Shown: positions 52,779 to 61,262 of the stretch, in pieces
Numbering within the stretch: position 1 is the first letter of the stretch
Layout of the letters: each line of letters opens with the position of its first letter
Assembly (NCBI GenBank): GCA_963795335.1
Contig: CAWCHI010000001.1
Span: forward strand, 248,001-312,000
DNA from: Trebonia sp963795335
GTDB lineage: Bacteria > Actinomycetota > Actinomycetes > Streptosporangiales > Streptosporangiaceae
Reading direction: 5' to 3'
DNA: 64,000 nucleotides
Made by a program: the position numbers and the translations under genes
Notes under the pieces: model-generated
The model's database searches: none
Seen by the model: the letters and a program-made list of their open reading frames with translations, nothing else
What the model was told of the DNA's origin: nothing

Positions 52779-53573
52779 CTACCGGCGGGGCAGGGCGGAT
52801 ACCTCCGCCCACAGCGAGCGGTAGGCCTTGGCGGCCGCGCTGGACGGGGCGATGACGTTGACCGGCGCCCGCTCGACCGACATCGTCTCGATGACGGACA
52901 GGGCCGGGATGGCGGTGGCGGCGACCTCGTCCCGCTCGGCGCTGAGCTTCTCGGCGATCTCCCGGTGCAGCTTCTTGCGCCGGTCGACCATCGAGAAGAA
53001 GGCGAAGATCTGCGGCCGGCGCCCCTTGAACTCCTCCACGAAGCCGGTCAGCTGCTCCAGCGTGCGGACCGAAAGGGTGGTCGGGATCAGCGGGACCACG
53101 ATCACGTCGGCCGCGTGGAGCACGTTCTCCGACACCAGCGAGACCGACGGCGGGCAGTCGAGGAAGGCCACGTCGTACTCGGCCGCCAGCGGGGCCAGCA
53201 GCCGGCTCAGCTTGCGCGCGGGCTTGCCGCCGGGGGCCGCGCCCGGCTTGCCGTCGCCGCCGTGCTTCCCGTCAGCGGCACTGTCCAGCAGCAGGTCCAT
53301 GTTCCGGTAGGTGAAGTCGGCCGGGATGAGGTCGAGGTTGTCGAAGTCGGTCCCCTTGATGGCGTCGTCGAGCGGGCGCCTGCCGCTGATGATCGCCTTG
53401 CCGCCGCCCTTGACCCGCGGCTTGACCCGGAACATGAAGCTGGCCGCGCCCTGCGGGTCCAGGTCCCACAGCACGGTCCGGAGCCCGCTCTCGGCCGCCA
53501 GGTAGGCCAGGTTGACGGCGGTCGTCGTCTTCCCGACGCCGCCCTTGATGTTGTAGGTCGCGTACGTCCGCAT
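52779..53573 (-). CDS. ParA/MinD-type partitioning ATPase
   Basis: 264 residues. Deviant Walker A NIKGGVGKTTTAVNLA at 8-23 with the signature Lys, Walker A' DLDPQGAASF, Walker B DVAFLDCPPSVSLV. A Lys/Gly-rich loop (KHGGDGKPGAAPGGK) is inserted at about 101-117. It starts on TAATG, sharing one base with the stop of the CYTH-CHAD gene, and has no ParB or parS next to it. Such orphan ParA proteins usually position a cargo; the coupled CHAD protein suggests polyphosphate granules (inference). Confidence 0.9.
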   Translation of the reverse strand: MRTYATYNIKGGVGKTTTAVNLAYLAAESGLRTVLWDLDPQGAASFMFRVKPRVKGGGKAIISGRRPLDDAIKGTDFDNLDLIPADFTYRNMDLLLDSAADGKHGGDGKPGAAPGGKPARKLSRLLAPLAAEYDVAFLDCPPSVSLVSENVLHAADVIVVPLIPTTLSVRTLEQLTGFVEEFKGRRPQIFAFFSMVDRRKKLHREIAEKLSAERDEVAATAIPALSVIETMSVERAPVNVIAPSSAAAKAYRSLWAEVSALPRR

Positions 53574-55350
53574 TAGCGCGGTTCCCTCCCCCGTAGCAAT
53601 GCGGACACCCGGCGCTGCCCCTCGACGCCGGCGAAGGCGGCGAACCGGCGCTCGAAGTCGGCCCGCGCGCCCCGCTGGCGCGCGGCCAGGGCGGCCGTGA
53701 TCTCCCCCATCGCGAGCAGCGTCACCGCGGGCGCTTCGTGTGCGGCCAGCATGGCCGCCGCGAGCGCCCTGATCTCGGTGATCTGGATCTCGGTGTCCTG
53801 GAATTCACCCAGGCAGTCTTGCAGCCGCTTGAGATCGGCGACAACCGGGGCCGACGCCGCCGGATCGTACACCGGGCCGAAGAACTCCAGCGCGTAGCGC
53901 AGCTCCTTGCACCGCTTGCGCAGGTCGTGCAGGGACTCGGCGGGCGAGTCGCCGCGTGATCGCCGACCCGCGCCGGGCTACCTTGGCGAACGCCACCCGG
54001 GTGCGCTCGGCGGCCAGCAGGCCGGCCGTCCCCCCGCCCGCCACGGGCGATGATCCAGAACGGGGCGTGCGTCCCCCGCCACCCCGCTGGATCTCGGTCA
54101 GCCGCTGGCGCCAGCGGCTGATCAGCCCCGTGAACCGGGCCGAGCGCAGCCCGCGTGCCAGCGCGCGGAACTCGCGGCGGCGCCGCGAGTGGAGGTAGGC
54201 GCGGAACGGCTCCAGGTCGTCGGGTTTGGCGGCCGCGAGCCCGCGGGCAGTCTGGTCGAAGCCGAGCAGGTGCACGTCGAGGTCCCGGGTCGGCGTGGTG
54301 AGGTCGCCGACCCACTTGAACTCGGCCGCGAAGGACGCCCGCTCGGCCGACCTCAGCCCCGTCAGGGCGTCGCCGAACAGCTTGAGCCGCGCTCCTGGTC
54401 CGCCGCACGCTGACCCGCAGGTCGTGCAGGAACTCAGTGTCAGTGTCGGCCAGCACGCCGGGCACGTTCGCGTCGATCGTGTCGAGCAGCCGGAGCAGGA
54501 TCGTCGCCGCCGCCTGGGCCGCGGGCATGGCGGCGGTGATGTCCGCGTCGACCTTGTTGGAGTAGTCGCCCGGGCGACGGCCGAGCACGTCCAGCGCTTC
54601 CGCCAGCGGCGGGTCGGACGCGGCCCGGAGGCCGGGGACGGCGGCCAGCAGCCGGGCGGCCCGGCGGGCCTGGGCCTCGTAACCGCGCACGGCGGTGATG
54701 GCAAGGCGGGGCGGCGAGGGGGGCCTGCTCGCGCGGGCCGGTCAGCCGCGGCCGGCTGACGGCGAGCCGGGCAACAGTCTTGCCGTCGGCGTTGAGCAAC
54801 CGGTAGATCACGGTCGGGGTGCTGGCGGCGGCGACTGGGACCAGCGCCCGGGGCGCGATGAGGCGGGCGATACGGGCGCTGACCGGGCCGGGAGCCAGCT
54901 CGGCGGCCGGATGCGGGCGGGCCGCCTGCCAGCCGGTGACCGCCTGGGTGAGGACGTTGCCGTCGGGCGGGGCGCTGCGGGAGGGCGCGCCGCGGGAGAG
55001 GCAGCGCCCGCGGGAGAGGCAGTGTTCGCGGGAGAGGCAGTGCCCGCGGGAGAGGCAGTGCCCGCGGGAGAAGCAGTGCCCGCGGAAGGGGCCGTGCTCG
55101 CGGGACCGGACAGCCGCAGCTCGCTCCCGCCCCGGCCGGGGACGTACTCCAGGATCAGCCCGGCCTTGTGCAGCCGCCAGTCGAAGGTGTCAAGCCAGGT
55201 CACCCGGCGCTCGCCCAGGCGGGTACCCGCGTCGCGGTCGGGGGTGACCTCGAACGCCGCGGCGAGGACCGCGATCACCGCGGCAGTGACGTCCTCCCAG
55301 GTCCGCTGGTCGGTGCCGTCGACGATAAAGCCAGCGGGGCCTGGCGTCAT
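53573..55350 (-). CDS. CYTH-CHAD domain protein (several frameshifts)
   Basis: The N-terminus (ATG at 55350) shows CYTH-like strands DTFDWRLHKAGLILEYVPG and, after a repeat tract and frame change near 54970, TPTVIYRLLNADGKTVARLAV. The CHAD domain begins with GRRPGDYSNKVD and LLDTIDANVPGVLADTDTEFLHDLRVSVRRTRS, moves frame near 54395 to LKLFGDALTGL, and again near 53950 to YDPAASAPVVADLKRLQDCLGEFQDTEIQ. Four shifts are needed. CHAD helices bind polyphosphate through conserved His and basic residues (LHDLRVSVRRTR seen here). The CYTH part may be inactive because its ExExK motif is not visible. The gene is translationally coupled to the ParA gene. Confidence 0.8.
54991..55098. repeat. Six tandem 18-bp repeats inside CYTH-CHAD gene
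   Basis: Unit CGCGGGAGAGGCAGTGCC, six copies end to end with few changes. On the coding strand they give an ASPAGT-type repeat between the CYTH strands, probably a disordered loop. The first inferred frameshift of the gene lies just after the tract. Confidence 0.85.
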
Positions 55351-55441
55351 GCTGTGCTGCCTCCTCGGGACGCTACTCCGGCGATCATTTAATCATGAAT
55401 TCACCACATATTGGTAATTATGTTCATTTTTTGTTTACCTT

Positions 55442-55457
55442 CCGTTAACCTTAACGG
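55442..55457. promoter_or_regulatory. 16-bp palindrome after ribokinase gene
   Basis: CCGTTAA-CC-TTAACGG in a strongly AT-rich 80-bp patch (55380-55460) between the ribokinase stop and the CYTH-CHAD start. It may be an operator of the CYTH-CHAD/ParA operon or a weak terminator. Confidence 0.4.
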
Positions 55458-55467
55458 GTAGAGGATA

Positions 55468-56511
55468 TTAGTTTCGTGACCGGGACTGCGGCAGCGGCCA
55501 GGCGTAGCCGGTCAGCGCGGCGACATCGGCCGGGCGTGGCATCCCCGCCTGCGTGCCGGGCCGGGCGGCGGCCGCGGCGCCGGCCGCCGCCGCCGCGGTG
55601 ACTGCTTCCCCCGGCGCCAGGCCGGCCGCGAGGGCGACGGCGAGCGCGCCGACGAACGTGTCGCCCGCCCCCACGGTGTCCACCGCGTGAACCGGGAAGG
55701 CGGGGATCGTCTGGGCGGCAGGGGCGGGCGGCGTGCCAGCGTGGCCCGGGTTGTCCTCGGCCCCGCCCGCGGGACCGTGGTACGCGGCCCCGGCCGCGCC
55801 CGCGGTGACCACCGCGTGCCGGGCACCCGCGGCGACCAGGTCGGCTGCCGCGCGGGCGGCGTCGGCCAGGCCGCTGACCGGGCGGCCGAGCACGGCCGCG
55901 GCCTCGGACTCGTTCACCACCAGCCAGTCGGGACCCGCCGCGACCAGGCCAGCCGCCTCGGGCGGGGCTGGCGCCAGGTTGAGCACAGTCAGCGGCCGCG
56001 CACCGGACGGCCCGGCGTCCCGCGTGCCGTCCCGGGCTCCGGTCCCGGGCGGCGCGAGGGCCGCCCGGATGGCCGGAACCGGGATCTCGGCGCTGACCAC
56101 GAGGACGTCGGCCGTCAGGGCACTGGTCTCGGCCGGCCCGGCCTCCCGGTTCGCGCCCGGGGCGACGGTGATGATGTTCTCCCCCGCCTGGTCGACCGTG
56201 ATCATCGCGATCCCGGTCGGCGCGCCCGCGACCGTCCGGACCGCCGTGTCGTCGATCCCCTCGGCCGCCAGCGCCGCGCGCAGGGCCCGGCCGAAGTCGT
56301 CGTCGCCCACGCAGCCGACCATCCGCACGGTCACCCCCGCCCCGGAGCCGAGCCGGGCGGCGGCGACCGCCTGGTTGGCGCCCTTGCCGCCGGGGGCGAA
56401 GTTCGCTCCCCCGCCGAGGACCGTCTCCCCCGGCTTCGGCAACGCCGTCACGGCCACCGAGATGTCCATGTTCAGGCTGCCGAGCACGGTCAGCCGCACG
56501 TCAGGATCCAT
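55468..56511 (-). CDS. rbsK: Ribokinase (PfkB family)
   Basis: 347 residues from ATG at 56511. N-terminal VLGSLNMDISVAVTALPKPGETVLGG with the ribose-binding Asp, GGKGANQAVAAARLG, and the C-terminal HAVDTVGAGDTFVGALAVAL with the catalytic Asp and anion hole. Residues 185-205 and 265-285 contain Ala/Pro/Gly-rich insertions. It phosphorylates ribose at O5; related sugar or nucleoside kinases are possible. No ribose transporter is adjacent. Confidence 0.9.
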   Translation of the reverse strand: MDPDVRLTVLGSLNMDISVAVTALPKPGETVLGGGANFAPGGKGANQAVAAARLGSGAGVTVRMVGCVGDDDFGRALRAALAAEGIDDTAVRTVAGAPTGIAMITVDQAGENIITVAPGANREAGPAETSALTADVLVVSAEIPVPAIRAALAPPGTGARDGTRDAGPSGARPLTVLNLAPAPPEAAGLVAAGPDWLVVNESEAAAVLGRPVSGLADAARAAADLVAAGARHAVVTAGAAGAAYHGPAGGAEDNPGHAGTPPAPAAQTIPAFPVHAVDTVGAGDTFVGALAVALAAGLAPGEAVTAAAAAGAAAAARPGTQAGMPRPADVAALTGYAWPLPQSRSRN

Positions 56512-56537
56512 CACCGCACCGTACTGCCGCGGGCGGG

Positions 56538-56609
56538 CGGTAAATCCGCGCAGCGTGGTAAATAGGCGTCCGCTGGGCACGCTTTTCATCCGTCCTGCGC
56601 TTAGTTTCC
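56538..56609. repeat. Dispersed intergenic element, copy B
   Basis: 72-nt match to copy A at 7792-7881: CGGTAAATCCGC followed directly by the 60-nt ungapped part (GCAGCGTGG, 20 nt, ACGCTTTT, 23 nt ending AGTTTCC). It lies 27-98 bp upstream of the ribokinase start. Confidence 0.55.
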
Positions 56610-56655
56610 GCGCTGGGCTTCGTTTCCGCGCTGGGCTTCGTTTCCGCGCTGGGCT
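56604..56655. repeat. Three tandem 18-bp repeats upstream of rbsK
   Basis: GTTTCCGCGCTGGGCTTC at 56604-56621 and 56622-56639, with a third copy to 56655. The first copy overlaps the end of the dispersed element, so the repeat seems to have grown from its edge. It lies between the ribokinase start and the MFS stop. Confidence 0.85.
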
Positions 56656-56747
56656 GCCACTGGCTCCGCCACCAGCCGACACGGCACGGGCCAGGTGCGG
56701 GACCCGGCACCGGGAGCGGACCCGGCACCGGGAGCCTGCCGGGAGAA

Positions 56748-58265
56748 CTAAGAAGCGGCGGCCCGGGCCGGGGCCGGCGCCGCTCCAGTGGTACTGGATG
56801 GCCGGCCGACTAGCCACAGAGCGACCACCAGGGCCGTCGCCGCGGCCGCGGCCCCGGTCAGGATCGCGGCCCGGTCACCGGGAACGCCGCCTACCGCCTC
56901 GGCCACGGCCGGCAGCAGGGCGGCCCCGACCGCCGCGCCCATCTGCCGGGTGGTGTTCACCACCCCGCCCGCCAGGCCCTGGTCGTCATCCGCGAGCGAG
57001 CGGCTGGCGAGCACGATCGACCCGAAGGCGGTTCCCGAGCCGCCGGCGCCGATCGGGATCACCACGAACAGCAGCGGGCTGTAGCCGGAGGCGGGCAGCC
57101 GGGAGAGGGCCAGGAAGCCGACGGTGGCGGACGCCGCGGCGAGGACCAGCACTCCGCGAACGCCCAGCCGGCGGGCCAGGCGCGGGTTGAACCACGCCAT
57201 CGTGAAGCCGGCGATGCCCTGCGGCGCGATGATCAGCCCGGCCGCAAGCGGCCCCAGGTGCAGCGCCTGTTGCAGGTAGAGCGACATGACCAGCATCTGG
57301 CCGCCGTTCCAGAGGCCGAGCAGGAAGGCGAGCAGGCCGCCGTTGCGGAGCCCGGGCCGGAGCAGCAGGCGCGGCTGGACCAGCGGGGCCGGGTGGCGCG
57401 CCTCGGCCGCCACGAAGACCGCGGCCGAGGCCACCGCGACCACCGCCGCCCCCAGCACCAGCGGCGACGTCCAGCCGAGGGCATTGCCCTGGGAGATGGC
57501 GAAGACCGCGAGGGCGACGGCGGCGGTGATCAGCACCGCGCCGCGCACGTCGAGCCGCCGGCCGGGCGCGCCCGGGCCGGCCGGGGACCCAGTGCGAGCC
57601 GGGGCCGCGGGGCTGGCCGGGGCGGCGATGAGCCGGGGCGCGAGGAAGGCGGCGGCCAGTCCTACCGGCACGTTGACCAGGAACACGGCCCGCCAGCTGG
57701 TCCACTCGACGAGCACGCCCCCGAGCACCTGGCCGGACACGAACCCGACCGACGCCATCGACCCGTAGAGCCCGATGGCCCGGGTCCGCTGGTGCCCGGG
57801 CGGGAAGCTCGTGGTGATCAGCGAGAGCGCGGCCGGGGCGACGATCGCGGCGCCGGCCCCCTGCACCACCCGGGACGCGATGAGCAGGACCGGGTCGCCG
57901 GCGAGGCCGCCCGCGAGCGAAGCGAGGGAGAAGACGACCAGGCCGACGATGAACATGCGGCGGCGGCCAAGCAGGTCCGCCGCCCGGCCGCCGAGGATCA
58001 GCAGCCCGCTGAAGGCGATCGCGTAGCCGGTCACTACCCACTGCGCGACCGGCGTGGACACGGCGAACTCGCGCTCGATGGACGGCAGCGCGATGTTCAC
58101 GATCGTGAAATCGAGCACCACCATGAACGAGGCCACCAGGATGAGCGCCAGCCGCACAGCCGGGCGCGGCGCAGCGCCGGCCGGGTGCATGACGCCCGCG
58201 TTCTGGGTAGTCCCAGGAGGGGTACCGGGCGCGGGCGCGCGTTCTGCGGGCATGACACCAATCAC
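56748..58265 (-). CDS. MFS transporter, DHA2 (14-TM) drug exporter type
   Basis: 505 residues. Motif A GRAADLLGRRRMF after TM2, the DHA motif DFTIVNIALPSIEREF in TM1 and motif C-like GSMASVGFVSGQVLGGVLVEWTSWRAVFLVNVPVG are all visible. About 14 hydrophobic segments are present, interrupted by a Pro/Ala/Arg-rich cytoplasmic loop near 215-240. It is likely a proton-driven multidrug exporter. No TetR-type repressor is adjacent in the window. Confidence 0.92.
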   Translation of the reverse strand: MIGVMPAERAPAPGTPPGTTQNAGVMHPAGAAPRPAVRLALILVASFMVVLDFTIVNIALPSIEREFAVSTPVAQWVVTGYAIAFSGLLILGGRAADLLGRRRMFIVGLVVFSLASLAGGLAGDPVLLIASRVVQGAGAAIVAPAALSLITTSFPPGHQRTRAIGLYGSMASVGFVSGQVLGGVLVEWTSWRAVFLVNVPVGLAAAFLAPRLIAAPASPAAPARTGSPAGPGAPGRRLDVRGAVLITAAVALAVFAISQGNALGWTSPLVLGAAVVAVASAAVFVAAEARHPAPLVQPRLLLRPGLRNGGLLAFLLGLWNGGQMLVMSLYLQQALHLGPLAAGLIIAPQGIAGFTMAWFNPRLARRLGVRGVLVLAAASATVGFLALSRLPASGYSPLLFVVIPIGAGGSGTAFGSIVLASRSLADDDQGLAGGVVNTTRQMGAAVGAALLPAVAEAVGGVPGDRAAILTGAAAAATALVVALWLVGRPSSTTGAAPAPARAAAS

Positions 58266-58504
58266 GGACGAGACGGGTGGAGAGCGGAACAGCCGTCTCC
58301 CCTCCTTCGACCATCGGCGAGCGCACGTGGCCGGCGCAATGTTCCGCTCGTCACACCGCAGGCACCGCCCCGGCGACGGCGCCGTTCTCCGGCGGGACAG
58401 CCTGCCAGCCGCGGCGGCGGTTCCCGGAGCAGGCAGGCCCGCTGCGGGCGTTTTCGACTGGACGGGGCGCCTTTCGCGATATATCTTGTTGCTAGGAGGT
58501 AGTC

Positions 58505-58921
58505 ATGAACGAGATCGAGCGCCGGCTGCGCGAACTGGCGAGCCGGCTGACGGGCTGGTGGGGTACCAGCGCCAAGAACGCCCGCACACGGCGCACCGAC
58601 GGCGCCGCCGGACTGCGCCGCGAGGCCAGCGCCCGGGCGCAGCAGGCGGCCAGCGCGGCGCGGGACTTCCGCGACAGCGACCGGGGCCAGCGCGCCGCGA
58701 GCAAGCTGAGCGACCTGCGCACGAGCGAGACGGCCAAGAAGGCCGAGGCGGCCCTTAATGACCTGCGCAAGGGCGAGGCGGCCAAGAAGGCGGAGAGCGC
58801 CCTGAGCGACCTGCGCCAGCGCGAGTCGGTCAAGAAGGCCGAGGAGAGCGCCCGCAAGGTGGTGCACGACCTGTTCAGCGGCACCGGCACCGGCAGCGGT
58901 TCCGGACCGGCCGCGAACTAG
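58505..58921 (+). CDS. Small helical repeat protein with ideal ribosome-binding site
   Basis: 138 residues. After a basic helical N-terminus (IERRLRELASRLTGWWG), residues about 58-118 form imperfect 17-residue repeats of the type ALNDLRKGEAAKKAESA, predicted as an amphipathic helix or coiled coil; the tail is Gly/Ser-rich. No family recognised; it resembles apolipoprotein/LEA-like stress proteins only in pattern. The start is preceded by AGGAGGT (58494-58500), a near-perfect Shine-Dalgarno, and ATATATCTTG upstream, which is unusual AT content here and may hold the promoter. Confidence 0.75.
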   Translation: MNEIERRLRELASRLTGWWGTSAKNARTRRTDGAAGLRREASARAQQAASAARDFRDSDRGQRAASKLSDLRTSETAKKAEAALNDLRKGEAAKKAESALSDLRQRESVKKAEESARKVVHDLFSGTGTGSGSGPAAN

Positions 58922-58946
58922 CGAGCGAGAGAGCCAACTGGCCAGC

Positions 58947-58985
58947 CGGCCCCGGGCGTCGCGAGCAGACGGCCACCCGGGGCCG
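58947..58985. terminator. 10-bp hairpin between convergent genes
   Basis: CGGCCCCGGG (58947-58956) pairs with CCCGGGGCCG (58976-58985) around a 19-nt loop, between the small helical protein gene and the RIO kinase gene. Confidence 0.6.
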
Positions 58986-59001
58986 ACGGACGAGTCCGCC
59001 G

Positions 59002-59952
59002 CTACCCCAGCCCGGCCTGCTCGGTGACCTCGCGGGCGAGCGTGTCCGGGTCGGCCCCGGCCAGCCCCCGGGCGGCGAACCAGGTGGCGACGTTGCGCGC
59101 GTCCCGGGTCAGGTAGTCCCGCCCGGCCGGGTGCGCAATGACGTCCACTACCTGCGGCAGGTCGATCAGCACGAGCCGCCCGTGGTGCACCAGCAGGTTG
59201 TAGGGCGACAGGTCGCCGTGGGCGAGGCCATGCCGCGCGAGCACACGCAGAGCGGCCGTGAACTGCTCCCACAGGCTGGCCAGGAGCTTGTCCCCCGGAC
59301 GGGTCTCGGCCAGCCGGGGGGCGGCGGTGCCGTCGGCGTCGCCGATGAACTCCAGCAGCACCTCGGTGCCGGTGATCTGCACCGGATACGGGACCGGCAC
59401 CCGGGCGGCGTGCAGCCGGCCCAGGGCCGCGAACTCCGCGGCGGCCCACTGGCCGGCGATCATCTCCTTGCCGAACGCGCTGCGGTTGGCCGTGGCCCGG
59501 TTCACCCTGGACTCGCGGACCCGGCGGCCCTCCAGGTAGCCGGCATCGCGGTGGAAGAGCCGGTGGCCCGCGTCCCGGTACCGTTTGGCCGCAAGCAGGC
59601 ACGAGCGGCTTGTCCCGGGTACGCCGCGGCGCAGCAGGAACACGTCCGCCTCTTTGCCGGTCTTGATGATGCCGAGCTCGTAGTCGACCGCGGCTAGGTC
59701 GGTGACCAGCCATTTCGGATGGGGACGAGGGCCGCGCTCAGTCGGGGTGGACTGATCCCAGGTCGACCAGCGGTCACCCTCGGGCAGGCCGTCGACCTGG
59801 TCGTCCGCGTCCTCGGCCTCGAGCCGGGGCAGGTGGCGGTTGCGCTTGGCGAACGCCTGCTGCTCGTCGTCGAACGTGCCCCGCTTCTTACTGTGCCCGC
59901 CCCTACCGGGGCGGGTGACTCCGTAGTCGTCGAAGTCGGCGCTCTCGCGCAT
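59002..59952 (-). CDS. RIO-family atypical protein kinase
   Basis: 316 residues. The N-terminal ~70 residues are charged and probably disordered. The RIO domain has P-loop IIKTGKEADVFLL, the ATP-binding Lys in LLAAKRYRD, catalytic loop HGLAHGDLSPYNLLV with the base Asp, and metal-binding LIDLPQVVD, all intact. Bacterial RIO kinases have no settled substrate; archaeal and eukaryotic ones act in ribosome maturation. A 270-bp leader with several hairpins (for example GCCGAC-TCCTGA-GTCGGC near 60040) precedes it. Confidence 0.92.
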   Translation of the reverse strand: MRESADFDDYGVTRPGRGGHSKKRGTFDDEQQAFAKRNRHLPRLEAEDADDQVDGLPEGDRWSTWDQSTPTERGPRPHPKWLVTDLAAVDYELGIIKTGKEADVFLLRRGVPGTSRSCLLAAKRYRDAGHRLFHRDAGYLEGRRVRESRVNRATANRSAFGKEMIAGQWAAAEFAALGRLHAARVPVPYPVQITGTEVLLEFIGDADGTAAPRLAETRPGDKLLASLWEQFTAALRVLARHGLAHGDLSPYNLLVHHGRLVLIDLPQVVDVIAHPAGRDYLTRDARNVATWFAARGLAGADPDTLAREVTEQAGLG

Positions 59953-60198
59953 GGGTGGTGCTCCTCAGGCAGGATGTGGTCAGGGCAGGGCTGGGAAAGC
60001 CCGCAACGGGCGCTGGCATCACAGACGCCTCCCTTCCACGGCCGACTCCTGAGTCGGCGCCAACCTGGTGCGCCAGCACTGTCCCACCGCGTGGCCGGAG
60101 CGCGCAACCGATTTTCGCCGCCGCCGCGGCAATTTGCGCGCGAGGATCTGGCGCAACCGATTCTTGCCCGCTGTCCCGGTTCAGGTCTAGCGCAGAGT

Positions 60199-60216
60199 GT
60201 AGTCAAATGATTACAT
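60199..60216. promoter_or_regulatory. 18-bp operator-like palindrome
   Basis: TGTAGTCA-AA-TGATTACA, arms matching at 7 of 8, ending 7 bp before the ATG at 60224. It resembles operators of GntR/TetR/PadR-type repressors and would block initiation if bound. Confidence 0.55.
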
Positions 60217-60223
60217 TTCGCTT

Positions 60224-60988
60224 ATGAACGACTCGCTCGCCTGGCTCCGCGAACCGGAGGCAGAACCTGCCCTCAGCGACCTGCTGTGCGGGCTGATCAG
60301 GGATATCCGACTGATCCTGGTGCACCCGGACCTCGGTAACGCGGCGAAGCTGGGCGTGATCACCCAGACCGTCGACCAGCTCGCCCCGCCACCGGGGCCG
60401 GAGGCCAGTGCGGCGCCCGCCGCCGCCTCCGTCGCCGCGCTGCTCGCCCGCGGCACCGGGACCGCGACCGCCCTGTTCGAGCAACTGGCGGGCGAGCAGA
60501 TCGTCATCGAGCTCACCAGCCGCGCGGACCGGACGCTCACCGCCGCCGAGTGCCTCGAACTCCAGGCGAGCCCGGGCACGTACGGGCACCAGCGCACGGG
60601 GACGCTGCGCACCGCCAGCTCCGGCCGCGTCGCGGCCGAGGTATCCTCGCTGGTCATCCCGGGCCGGCTCACCGGACCCGCGCTGCGGGCGCTGGGCATC
60701 CCCGGCCCCGACGATGCGGCCCCGCCGCCCTCCGCCCTCCCGCTGGGAAAGATGCTCGCCGCCCTCGGCGGGTACCGGGAACCGCTCGGCGCCCGGCTGC
60801 TGCGCGACGGCGCCGGCCTGCCCGGAAGCCGCCTGTTCGTGGAGTCCTCGGCCCGGATGTGGCTGGACGACGAGCCAGTCGCCCTGGCGAGCGAGCGGGT
60901 CAGCGCGGAATTCTGCCAGCAAGTCCGCGGCCGGCTGGCCCGGGCACGCACGGCGGCCGGCCCGGTGCCCCGGGCCCGGGCGGTGTGA
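60224..60988 (+). CDS. Unknown protein, possible chorismate-lyase/UTRA-like fold
   Basis: 254 residues, ATG start immediately after the palindrome. No clear family. The middle and end show a UbiC/UTRA-like run of features: a basic strand with HQRTGTLRTASSGRVAAEVSSLVIPGRL, then LPLGKMLAALGGYREPLGARLL and SRLFVESSARMWLDDEPVAL. In chorismate lyases the RxGxL and REPL-type segments form the pocket. The N-terminal 60 residues (LLCGLIRDIRLILVHPDL) are helical and not part of that fold. It may be a small-molecule lyase or binding protein; the assignment rests on pattern only. Confidence 0.45.
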   Translation: MNDSLAWLREPEAEPALSDLLCGLIRDIRLILVHPDLGNAAKLGVITQTVDQLAPPPGPEASAAPAAASVAALLARGTGTATALFEQLAGEQIVIELTSRADRTLTAAECLELQASPGTYGHQRTGTLRTASSGRVAAEVSSLVIPGRLTGPALRALGIPGPDDAAPPPSALPLGKMLAALGGYREPLGARLLRDGAGLPGSRLFVESSARMWLDDEPVALASERVSAEFCQQVRGRLARARTAAGPVPRARAV

Positions 60989-61022
60989 GACACCAGCACA
61001 GAAACTGTTTTACTGTGAAAAT

Positions 61023-61262
61023 GTGAAGAACATTACCGTCTCTGTTCCCGATCACGTGTACCGCAACGCCCGGGTGGCCGCGGCGCAGTGCGACACCTCG
61101 CTCAGCGCGCTGGTGGTGGCCTACCTGGAGCAGATGTCCGGCCGGATGGACGAGTTCGCCCGGCTCGAGGCGCTGCAGCGCGAGGTGCAGGCCGAAATCG
61201 GTCACTTCAGGGCGGCCGACCGGCTCGACCGCGGCGAGGTTCACGACCGTGCAGTTCATTGA
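61023..61262 (+). CDS. vapB: Antitoxin of second VapBC pair
   Basis: 79 residues from GTG at 61023 (VKNITVSVPDHVYRNARVAAAQ). The first 45 residues are a ribbon-helix-helix unit with helix SLSALVVAYLEQMSG; the rest is a charged helix. It overlaps the toxin start by 14 bp. An AT-rich patch (ACTGTTTTACTGTGAAAATG, 61004-61023) just upstream may be its promoter and autoregulatory site. Confidence 0.8.
   Translation: MKNITVSVPDHVYRNARVAAAQCDTSLSALVVAYLEQMSGRMDEFARLEALQREVQAEIGHFRAADRLDRGEVHDRAVH

Noticed and set aside
54991..55098. CRISPR-like array
   Set aside because: The 18-bp units are contiguous with no unique spacers and are part of a coding sequence.
60000..60200. Riboswitch upstream of the RIO kinase
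   Set aside because: Several small hairpins exist but none matches a known riboswitch pattern I could recognise.
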